Shown piece after piece: positions 1-5,238 of a stretch of DNA of 5,285 nt. The stretch lies in contig CALMJO010000366.1 in the NCBI GenBank assembly GCA_937864375.1, positions 1-5,285 on the forward strand, written 5' to 3'. The DNA is from an uncultured Spirochaetota bacterium (GTDB lineage: Bacteria > Spirochaetota > UBA4802 > UBA5368). Made by a program: the position numbers and the translations under genes. The notes under the pieces were generated by a model that was given only the letters and a program-made list of their open reading frames with translations, was not told where the DNA came from and searched no databases. How positions within the stretch are numbered: the stretch's first letter is position 1; every line of letters begins with the position of its first letter.

Positions 1-48
1 ATCAATATATTTCCTTGCAGCGCGACACCGCCCCGAACGGAGGGACCC

Positions 49-1230
49 ATGCCGTCACTCGAAGAGCTCGGAAAAATCCTCAACTGGAGCGCGTGCAGGG
101 AATGCGGCGACTGCCTCGCGCGCTGCCGCTACCTGGGGCTCTCCCGCGAGGAGGCGATCTCCGAGATAAAGAAGATCAACGCGGGGCTTCCCGCCCGCGC
201 CGCCGAGCGCTGCGTGAGCTGCTACGCCTGCGACGCATTTTGCCCGAACGGCGCCCACCCGTACGAGCGCATTCACTACCGCTGGAACGCGCGCTACCTG
301 GAAAAGGGCCTCCCCGCGCGCGCAAGCTACCTCATGCCCACGCGCCGTCCCAACTTCCGCCAGGACATCGCATACTCGGCCGAGGAGAAACGCCTCCACG
401 AGGCCTGGGGTGCCGATTCGCCCCCTGCCCGCACGGTGCTCTACCCCGGGTGCAACCTGCTCACCATGCCGCTCCTCATGCATCCGGTGATCACGGACAG
501 GCTCCCCGTGTGGGGGCGCTGGGAGCTCTGCTGCGGCGAGATGTACTTCCGCATGGGACTGCTCGACGAGGTGGAGAAGACCGCGAAGCGCCTCACGGAG
601 TACTATGCCGCGCGCCCCGTGGACGAGATGGTGTTCCTTTGCCCCGCGGGATACAACATGTTCACCAACGTGCTCCCCACGCAGTTCGGCGCGCGCTTCT
701 CTTTTAAGACGGTGCCCTTTGCGCAGTGGTTCCTGCGCGAGCTGGACCGGGGCGCTTATCGCATAACGGACAGGCTCACGGGCAGCGTCGTGATCCACGA
801 CTCCTGCCACGCGCGCGTCCTGGGGGACTCCTTCCTGGGCGCACAGCGCGCAATGCTCGAGCGCCTTGGCCTCACCGTGATCGAGACGACCGACGACAGG
901 GCCGACGGGCTCTGCTGCGGGATGGCGGCGGGCTGCACCTCCTACAGCGGGCTGGATATCATGCGCTGCGCCTCGCGCGAGCTTAAAACGCTCGACGGCG
1001 CGGGGGCGGACGAGGCGGCAATCTACTGCACTGGCTGCCTCATCCAGCTGGGGATCGCGCGCCTGGCGTCGCCGTTCGGAAGGCCCCTGCGCCACGTGCT
1101 GGAGCTCGTCTACCGGGCGATGGGGATAAGCGTGAATGCGCGGCTCGCGTCAAAATCATTCCGCATCTTTCGCGGCATCGCCGCGCACGCCCTCCCGCGC
1201 TACCTTGACCCCAGGCGGTTCAGGCTGTAA
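49..1230 (+). CDS. Iron-sulfur CCG-domain oxidoreductase subunit (HdrB/HdrD/GlpC-like)
   Basis: Predicted 393-residue cytoplasmic electron-transfer protein with no signal peptide or membrane segment. The N-terminus carries two 4Fe-4S motifs: C16-x2-C19-x2-C22-x3-C26 and C55-x2-C58-x2-C61-x3-C65-P. Two cysteine-rich CCG domains follow. The first has C135 and C161-C162-G163, but only C198-P-A-G where C-x-x-C is expected. The second is complete: C253, C289-C290-G291 and C327-x2-C330. This order matches the iron-sulfur subunits of heterodisulfide reductases, GlpC and related proteins, which pass electrons between a flavoprotein and a thiol, quinone or membrane partner. The length is close to GlpC and HdrD. 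The ATG at 49 is supported by GGAGGG at 39-44. No flavoprotein or membrane partner is visible, and the upstream side lies outside the window, so the substrate cannot be named. The degenerate first CCG domain suggests that only the second binds a CCG-type cluster. Confidence 0.88.
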   Translation: MPSLEELGKILNWSACRECGDCLARCRYLGLSREEAISEIKKINAGLPARAAERCVSCYACDAFCPNGAHPYERIHYRWNARYLEKGLPARASYLMPTRRPNFRQDIAYSAEEKRLHEAWGADSPPARTVLYPGCNLLTMPLLMHPVITDRLPVWGRWELCCGEMYFRMGLLDEVEKTAKRLTEYYAARPVDEMVFLCPAGYNMFTNVLPTQFGARFSFKTVPFAQWFLRELDRGAYRITDRLTGSVVIHDSCHARVLGDSFLGAQRAMLERLGLTVIETTDDRADGLCCGMAAGCTSYSGLDIMRCASRELKTLDGAGADEAAIYCTGCLIQLGIARLASPFGRPLRHVLELVYRAMGISVNARLASKSFRIFRGIAAHALPRYLDPRRFRL

Positions 1231-1354
1231 GAACACGGGGTGCGTCCCGGTTTGACCGGCACAGGGATGTCCGGCCTCTTCTTCCTTTTTCCCGAAATGA
1301 AAAAATCATCGATACTGTTCTGCCCTCGTTCTCTTGAGCGCACGCCGCGCGCGG

Positions 1355-2383
1355 CTACTTTTCCATGAAAATCTTCTCCCTCTCCTCGTAGGACGGGTGC
1401 GTCGAAAGCAGGCTGGGCGTGCCGTCCGCGCCCGTTTTCTCGGTCATGCGCTTGAGGATCGCGCTCATGCGCCCGGGATCGATGCGGCTGTCGCGCATGT
1501 AGCGCAGCGCATAGCGGTCCGCCTCGCGCTCGAAGTCGCGCGAGTAGCCGTTCTTTAAAAGCATCGCGGGGAGCGCGACCGCGAGCGAGGACGCAGAGAA
1601 CACGTCGCCCGCGAATAAAAGAAGCGCGAGCGTGAGAATGGAGTCCTGCACGACCATGCGCATGCCGTGGCGGTTGACGACGTGGCCCGCCTCGTGCGCG
1701 AGCACCGCGGCGAGCTCGTCGGGGTCCCGGGACAGTTCCACGAGCTCGTCGGTCATGACGATGGATCCGTCGGGGAGCGCGAAGGCGTTGGGGCCCACGG
1801 CGTTGCCGCGCCTGAATACGAGCGTGAGCGGGGGAAGGTCGGGGCCCTTCGCGTACGCGGCGATTTTCGCGAAGCGCGCCTGTATGACGGCCCTCCGGTT
1901 CGCGTCGAGGTTCGAGGGGGCGAACACGCCCTGGTCCAGGGAGCGGAGCGATTCGGCGCCCACGGTTTTCGCGACGGATTCGGGAAGGTGCTCGGCGGCC
2001 TTGCGCGCGGCGAAGGGGAGGAGTGTCGTGACGACGAGCCATCCTCCCAGCGCGATGATCGCGAGGGAGATGAGCGCGTAGTGCCACTGGGACTCGATCA
2101 GGCCGTCAAGAAAGGAGCTCCCGCGCGCGGCGCGCAGCCGGATGAGCGCGTCCACACCGTCGGCGTCCGCGGTTTCGAAGACGGACCCGTCGGGCAGGAG
2201 GAGCGCGCGCATTCCCCCCTCGCCGGGGCCCGGGACCCTGATGCTGCGTACGTGGAGGCGGATCTCATCGGTCCCCCCCGCCTTTATGGTGACGCGCCCT
2301 TTTTCGTCGAGCAGGATCTGTGACTGGACCGCGCCGCCCGTGGCGCCGCGCAACGTTCCCGCGATGGTGATGGGTACGGTCAT
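1355..2383 (-). CDS. M48-family membrane-associated zinc metallopeptidase
   Basis: A 342-residue zinc-dependent endopeptidase of family M48 (Ste24/HtpX/BepA/LoiP relatives), probably acting in envelope protein quality control. The HExxH motif is H230-E-A-G-H234, followed by VVNRHG. The third zinc ligand is probably E285 in the motif ending FEREAD (residues 284-289). Upstream, GPNAFALPDGSIVMTDELV (197-215) is the usual M48 substrate-cleft strand. Residues about 100-124 form a transmembrane helix, and 248-276 is a second hydrophobic stretch typical of the family. Residues 1-90 form a small beta-rich domain containing LLLPDGSVFET (61-71). It resembles the DUF7092 domain often found before M48 peptidases. 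There is no signal peptide, and the topology is unclear. The start has AAGGTG about 8 bases upstream. The gene lies 49 bp downstream of the nitroreductase on the same strand and is probably cotranscribed. No specific substrate can be inferred. Confidence 0.9.
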   Translation of the reverse strand: MTVPITIAGTLRGATGGAVQSQILLDEKGRVTIKAGGTDEIRLHVRSIRVPGPGEGGMRALLLPDGSVFETADADGVDALIRLRAARGSSFLDGLIESQWHYALISLAIIALGGWLVVTTLLPFAARKAAEHLPESVAKTVGAESLRSLDQGVFAPSNLDANRRAVIQARFAKIAAYAKGPDLPPLTLVFRRGNAVGPNAFALPDGSIVMTDELVELSRDPDELAAVLAHEAGHVVNRHGMRMVVQDSILTLALLLFAGDVFSASSLAVALPAMLLKNGYSRDFEREADRYALRYMRDSRIDPGRMSAILKRMTEKTGADGTPSLLSTHPSYEEREKIFMEK

Positions 2384-2410
2384 GGACGCACACCTTCACT
2401 CTTTGTGGTG

Positions 2411-2432
2411 GGGACGTCCCAACGGAACGTCC
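2411..2432 (-). repeat. Short inverted repeat between nitroreductase and M48 genes
   Basis: GGACGT (2412-2417) and ACGTCC (2427-2432) form a perfect 6-bp stem with a 9-base loop, extendable by two G-T pairs at its base. The left part also forms the self-complementary 10-mer GGGACGTCCC (2411-2420). The hairpin begins immediately after the nitroreductase stop codon on the minus strand. There is no T-run after it, so it does not look like an intrinsic terminator. It could be an intra-operon RNA stem or a copy of a short dispersed repeat. Confidence 0.5.
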
Positions 2433-3257
2433 TTACGACGTGCGCCATTCCACGCCCGGTTCCTTCCGGACGGGTATACGGTGGTAGCGGTACTTGGGCC
2501 TTCCCAGGAGCATCGCACCCAGCGTCACGTGTCCCGCGGGAAGCGCGAGCTGCTCCCTGAGCGGGGGAAAGTTCGCGGCCGCATACTGCGTGTAGCCCGA
2601 CCAGCAGGCACCGATCCCGGACGCGTGCGCGGCGAGCTCAAGGTAGGCAAGCGCGATGGTCGCGGCGGAGGGAGCGATGACGTTCGCCTGGTCGGCGTGG
2701 CACAAGAGCAGGTGCGGTGCGTCCCGGGAGATCACGTCCATTCCGAGCTTCCAGTTCGCGGTGATCCTGTCGAAGTTCAGGGATTTTCCCATTTCCGGGT
2801 TCGCCTGGAGGACGGACTCCATCCAGTCGGCGGTAAGCCCGGCGAGCCTGCGCACCGGGTCCCTTCCGGTGATGACCGTCCAGGAGAGCGGCTGACTGTT
2901 GTGGCCGGACGGCGCATAACGCGCCGTGTCCAGCAGGCGCGCGATGTCCTCCTTCGCCAGCGCCGTCTTCTTGAAGGAGCGGATGGAGCGCCGCGAGCGC
3001 ATGAAGGTTTCCGCCCTGGCGGTGTCTATCCCGCCGCGCACGGGAACGGCCATGCACTGCGAGGGCGACATGGCGCGGTGCGAAAGCGCGGCGTACGGGC
3101 ACACGGTAACGCAGTGACCGCAGTCGATGCAGAATTCCACCAGCTCCGGCACGGGAACGGGGAGCTTCCCGCTCATGGCGATGATTTTAACCGGGCACTC
3201 CTCTACGCAGGCGCCGCAGGATGTGCACTTGGATTCGTCGACGGCAAAGAGGCTCAT
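2433..3257 (-). CDS. Nitroreductase-family flavoprotein with N-terminal 2[4Fe-4S] ferredoxin domain
   Basis: A 274-residue fusion. Residues 1-60 form a bacterial-type ferredoxin with C11-x2-C14-x2-C17-x3-C21-P and C43-x2-C46-x2-C49-x3-C53-P. Residues about 82-274 form an FMN-binding nitroreductase domain with the phosphate/FMN motif RRSIRSF (89-95), ARYAPSGHNSQPLSW (112-126), a GIGACWSGY segment and the C-terminal GRPKYRYHRIPVR signature. In this family the ferredoxin clusters are thought to feed electrons to FMN in place of NAD(P)H. The reaction is probably reduction of an unknown organic substrate in the cytoplasm of an anaerobe. The ATG start is supported by AAGGA at 3266-3270 with 8 bases of spacing. 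The gene is first in a probable operon with the M48 peptidase, and a candidate promoter lies about 120 bp upstream. Such fusions are widespread in anaerobes and the physiological substrate is generally unknown, so no symbol is given. Confidence 0.92.
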   Translation of the reverse strand: MSLFAVDESKCTSCGACVEECPVKIIAMSGKLPVPVPELVEFCIDCGHCVTVCPYAALSHRAMSPSQCMAVPVRGGIDTARAETFMRSRRSIRSFKKTALAKEDIARLLDTARYAPSGHNSQPLSWTVITGRDPVRRLAGLTADWMESVLQANPEMGKSLNFDRITANWKLGMDVISRDAPHLLLCHADQANVIAPSAATIALAYLELAAHASGIGACWSGYTQYAAANFPPLREQLALPAGHVTLGAMLLGRPKYRYHRIPVRKEPGVEWRTS

Positions 3258-3380
3258 GGTTCACTTCCTTTTCTTGGATTTTCATGATATCGCCGGCACG
3301 CGCGGCGACGAGCTCTGTCTGTCGGGCGCGGCATTCGCGGGAGGCCGATGGGGCCCGCCCGCGCGCGGCCCATGTATAAG

Positions 3381-3409
3381 AATACACGACATCATGCCGC
3401 GTTTGTCCA
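3381..3409 (-). promoter_or_regulatory. Candidate sigma-70-type promoter of the nitroreductase-M48 operon
   Basis: Read on the minus strand, TGGACA (3409-3404, 5 of 6 to TTGACA) is followed after 17 bases by TGTATT (3386-3381, 4 of 6 to TATAAT). Transcription would start near 3374 and leave a leader of about 117 bases before the ATG at 3257. The -10 element is weak, so the call rests on spacing and position. Confidence 0.35.
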
Positions 3410-3434
3410 GTACTTATTTTATCCGCGCGGCATG
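3393..3434. promoter_or_regulatory. 9-bp perfect inverted repeat overlapping the candidate promoter (possible operator)
   Basis: CATGCCGCG at 3393-3401 is exactly mirrored by CGCGGCATG at 3426-3434, with 24 bases between the arms. One arm lies between the candidate -35 and -10 elements, and the other lies upstream of the -35. The arm centres are 33 bp apart, about three helical turns. This would suit a dimeric or looping regulator. No regulator gene is present in the window, so the role is inferred. Confidence 0.4.
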
Positions 3435-3460
3435 CGCCCTCGGTTTTTGCCACTCCCCGG

Positions 3461-3491
3461 AATCCCCCCGGCCCCCTTTGGTAAAGGGGGT
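3461..3491. repeat. CCCCCTTT/AAAGGGGG hairpin repeat, copy A
   Basis: The perfect 8-bp stem CCCCCTTT (3472-3479) / AAAGGGGG (3483-3490) has a 3-base GGT loop, preceded by AATCCCCCC. The preceding block and stem match copy B closely (AATCCCCC, one or two bases, GCCCCCTTT, a 3-base loop ending in T, AAAGGGGG). This indicates a dispersed palindromic (REP-like) element and not a chance hairpin. Confidence 0.75.
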
Positions 3492-3512
3492 GCGTTGAAG
3501 GTGCGAGCTTGA

Positions 3513-3547
3513 AATCCCCCTGCCCCCTTTAATAAAGGGGGTTTTTT
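3513..3547. repeat. CCCCCTTT/AAAGGGGG hairpin repeat, copy B
   Basis: CCCCCTTT (3523-3530) and AAAGGGGG (3534-3541) form an 8-bp stem with loop AAT, preceded by AATCCCCCTG and followed by TTTTTT (3542-3547). It has the same orientation as copy A, about 51 bp downstream. The T-run gives it the form of an intrinsic terminator on the plus strand. Confidence 0.75.
3523..3547 (+). terminator. Possible intrinsic terminator formed by repeat copy B
   Basis: A GC-rich 8-bp stem with a 3-base loop is directly followed by six T residues on the plus strand, so it is structurally a good intrinsic terminator. No plus-strand gene ends nearby, since the nearest plus gene upstream stops at 1230. It may be incidental to the repeat, or it may block stray transcription entering the 3921 gene. 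Confidence 0.35.
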
Positions 3548-3605
3548 GAGACATGCTCGATCGGTTTTCATCCTTACTTAATCAGCAACCCGCTCCGAAC
3601 CTGGA

Positions 3606-3627
3606 GCCCCCTTTACTTAAAGGGGGC
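3606..3627. repeat. CCCCCTTT/AAAGGGGG hairpin repeat, copy C
   Basis: GCCCCCTTT (3606-3614) and AAAGGGGGC (3619-3627) form a perfect 9-bp stem with loop ACTT. The core equals copies A and B, but the AATCCCCC block before it is missing, so this copy is shorter or diverged. Being nearly palindromic, the core does not reveal its orientation. Confidence 0.7.
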
Positions 3628-3727
3628 GTGCGCGGCGCGCCGGGGGTGCGCATCGACCTGCAACCATCTTCATTAAATAGCCGCTTCGCACTCCCCGCTG
3701 ATTTCAGGCCCTCATGGAAAAAATACG

Positions 3728-3759
3728 TTGACAAATACCGGTCAGTGCTGTAGTAAAAT
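3728..3759 (+). promoter_or_regulatory. Candidate sigma-70-type promoter upstream of the CsgG-like gene
   Basis: A consensus -35 TTGACA lies at 3728-3733. The following bases TAGTAAAAT (3751-3759) offer TAGTAA at the ideal 17-base spacing, or the better-matching TAAAAT at 20 bases. Transcription would begin near 3765 and leave a leader of about 155 bases before the ATG at 3921. The perfect -35 is the strongest point, and the -10 choice is ambiguous. Confidence 0.45.
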
Positions 3760-3920
3760 ACCAGGCGCTATAGATAAAAAGAGTCCCATTCAAAGCGGGA
3801 TCGCCCACACCTCCTTTTCCCCTATGTACCCGCATTAAGTATTTAGCTTTTTTGTGTGCATTGCGATGAAGCGGTGCTCAATCGCAGAATATAGAGATTC
3901 ATTTAGCGGAGAATCGCCCC

Positions 3921-4847
3921 ATGAAAACGTTCCAGGTGGCATTTGCAGTCGCCATGCTCCTGTGTTCGCGAAATATTTTCGCGGAAAAGATGACGGTCGC
4001 CGTGCTCGACCTGGAGGCGAAGGGGGTCACCACAATAGTATCCGGCGCGATCACGGAAATGATCCGCTCCGACATTGTGGACGCAGGAGTCTTCCGCGTG
4101 GTCGAGCGAGGGCAGATGAACCAGATTCTCAAGGAGCAGGGCTTCCAGGCGTCCGGCTGCACCGACCAGGCCTGCGCCGTGCAGGTGGGAAAGCTTCTCT
4201 CAGCGAACAAGATTCTCGTGGGGGAGGTCACCCAGGTGGGGAAAAACATCCTAATTACGGTCCGGATAGTGGACGTGGAAAAGGGGATCGCCGAGTATTC
4301 CGCCAAGGAGATGGCTGTGAGCGAGGAGTTGCTGGAAGAGGCGTCACGGAAGATAAGTACTATTCTCGCAGAACGAATTTCAAATGATAGTTCTTCAAAT
4401 ATTGATACTTATACTAAATCCGGATACTATTTGCGCAGTATCATACCGGGCTGGGGGCAAATATATACAGGAAACACACTGAGAGGTTATACATTTCTTG
4501 GGGCGTTTACTGTCTCAACTGCATTCTTGGTATGGGCGATTACCGATTACAGCCAAAAGAAGAAGGCATATGACGATCTCGAATATGGCGAGCCAAAAGT
4601 CGAGTTTGATTCAAAATGGAATTCATATCGAAAGGCCAGCACATTATCCCTAATCGCCGTAGGGGTGTGGGGTGCGATATATATAGCCAGTTGGATAGAC
4701 GTGCTTTTTTTCATAAAGCCAAATTTTAGCCATGCATTGAACGAAGATTGTTCCAATGGAAGGGTATTCGTGAGTCTGAATCCGCTTTATACCCAGGACA
4801 GACGACAGGAACAGGGTTTGTTGGCAGCTATTCATCTGAGATTCTGA
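3921..4847 (+). CDS. Exported CsgG-like domain protein with C-terminal membrane domain
   Basis: A 308-residue envelope protein. Residues 1-21 look like a signal peptide cleaved after NIFA. The only cysteine there (C15, MLLC) does not fit a lipobox. Residues about 24-150 form a CsgG/LpoB-like alpha/beta domain: VAVLDLEAKGV, a helix, VFRVVERGQMNQILKEQGFQ, then GCTDQACAVQVGKLLSANKILVGEV and an ITVRIVDVEKG strand. This is the form common in stand-alone CsgG-type proteins of diderm bacteria. After a Ser/Asn-rich linker (153-168) comes SIIPGWGQIYTG (173-184) with two likely membrane helices (about 189-209 and 242-265), resembling DUF5683-type domains. The ATG is supported by GGAGA at 3908-3912. Base composition falls from about 60% to 30% GC at the domain boundary near 4374. 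A DUF1566-like lipoprotein gene follows 15 bases after the stop. The function is unknown. It is not a true curli secretion CsgG, which lacks this C-terminal part. Confidence 0.85.
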   Translation: MKTFQVAFAVAMLLCSRNIFAEKMTVAVLDLEAKGVTTIVSGAITEMIRSDIVDAGVFRVVERGQMNQILKEQGFQASGCTDQACAVQVGKLLSANKILVGEVTQVGKNILITVRIVDVEKGIAEYSAKEMAVSEELLEEASRKISTILAERISNDSSSNIDTYTKSGYYLRSIIPGWGQIYTGNTLRGYTFLGAFTVSTAFLVWAITDYSQKKKAYDDLEYGEPKVEFDSKWNSYRKASTLSLIAVGVWGAIYIASWIDVLFFIKPNFSHALNEDCSNGRVFVSLNPLYTQDRRQEQGLLAAIHLRF

Positions 4848-4848
4848 G

Positions 4849-4854
4849 AGGGGG
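4849..4854 (+). promoter_or_regulatory. Ribosome binding site supporting a TTG start at 4863
   Basis: AGGGGG at 4849-4854 lies 8 bases before TTG 4863, immediately after the TGA of the upstream gene (4845-4847). The alternative GTG at 4854 overlaps this site and would leave no spacing. TTG also gives a proper lipoprotein signal peptide starting MKRYII. Confidence 0.6.
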
Positions 4855-4862
4855 TGGATCAA

Positions 4863-5238
4863 TTGAAACGTTATATTATTAATTGCTTATTAATCTCCTC
4901 TATTCTGTGTACCTTTTATATTACTGCATGCTACCTGAGCGCAGAACGCGATAATCCGAACGACCCTGAAAACCTCAATGAGTTCATGGGATACCCTGTG
5001 GCCGATACGGGGCAGTTGAACTGTTATAATAACACAACGGTATTAGCTGGTTGCGGAGATGCGGATTTTCCACGCCAGGATGCGGATTTTGTCAACTTGC
5101 CAAATGCAAGAAGCTTTACGGGTCCCATTCAGCACCCTATATATACAAGCGATTACACTACTAAGGATTATGTAGCGAGACTTGAATGGAAGAGTTGTTC
5201 TGAAGGATTGTCCGGCGGCGATTGTACAATCGGCACGC
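4863..5238 (+). CDS. DUF1566/Lcl-domain-like lipoprotein, 3' end cut off by adapter
   Basis: A partial gene of about 125 genuine codons, open to the end of the genomic sequence. Starting at TTG, residues 1-22 form a lipoprotein signal peptide with lipobox I20-T-A-C23, so the mature protein should be lipid-anchored at C23. A linker rich in Asn, Asp, Pro and Glu follows. Then come YPVADTGQ (44-51), Cys at 54 and 64, QDADF (72-76), ARSFTGP (82-88) and LEWKSCSEGLSGGDC (107-121). This resembles the N-terminal part of DUF1566 (Lcl C-terminal) proteins, common as surface lipoproteins in spirochaetes and some other diderms. The usual downstream W/DWRLP part of the domain is missing because the contig ends. 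It sits 15 bases after the CsgG-like gene in the same reading frame, and is probably cotranscribed. Residues after T125 would come from adapter and must be ignored. The ligand or function is unknown. Confidence 0.72.

Larger units (their letters stand above)
3258..3920. other. Divergent intergenic region (663 bp) with promoters and repeats
   Basis: This stretch separates the minus-strand nitroreductase operon from the plus-strand envelope genes. Bases 3258-3460 hold the presumed leader and promoter of the nitroreductase. Bases 3461-3627 hold three CCCCCTTT/AAAGGGGG hairpin repeats. Bases 3628-3720 show nothing recognisable beyond a GGCGCGCC palindrome at 3634-3641. Bases 3728-3920 hold a candidate promoter and a leader of about 155 bases for the CsgG-like gene. 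I see no convincing gene. The small open frames across the repeats translate the repeat itself, giving peptides containing PPLLKGG. Confidence 0.7.

Noticed and set aside
55..1095. Long minus-strand open frame antisense to the Fe-S protein
   Set aside because: It is a by-product of high GC content. The plus-strand protein has clear cysteine motifs and a ribosome binding site, while this frame has low-complexity, Ala/Arg-rich composition.
1247..1304. Possible terminators in the convergent gap: CCGGT-TTG-ACCGG (1247-1259) and TTTTTC/GAAAAA (1286-1304)
   Set aside because: The first has a short stem with no T-run directly after it, and the second has an A/T-only stem. Neither meets the form of an intrinsic terminator.
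2142..3287. 381-codon plus-strand open frame antisense to the nitroreductase and M48 genes
   Set aside because: It is a shadow of two well-supported minus-strand genes and shows no domain features.
3187..3453. 88-codon minus-strand open frame upstream of the nitroreductase
   Set aside because: It overlaps the nitroreductase start in another frame, covers the candidate promoter and has no domain signal.
3461..3627. CRISPR array
   Set aside because: There are only three short palindromic units, with unequal spacing and one shorter copy. There are no uniform spacers and no cas genes.
3553..3753. 66-codon plus-strand open frame
   Set aside because: It runs through repeat copy C (EPPLLKGG) and the candidate promoter, has no ribosome binding site and shows no recognisable domain.
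3896..3915. GATTC/GAATC hairpin enclosing the ribosome binding site of the CsgG-like gene
   Set aside because: A 5-bp AT-rich stem with a 10-base loop is too weak to call a regulatory switch without conservation.
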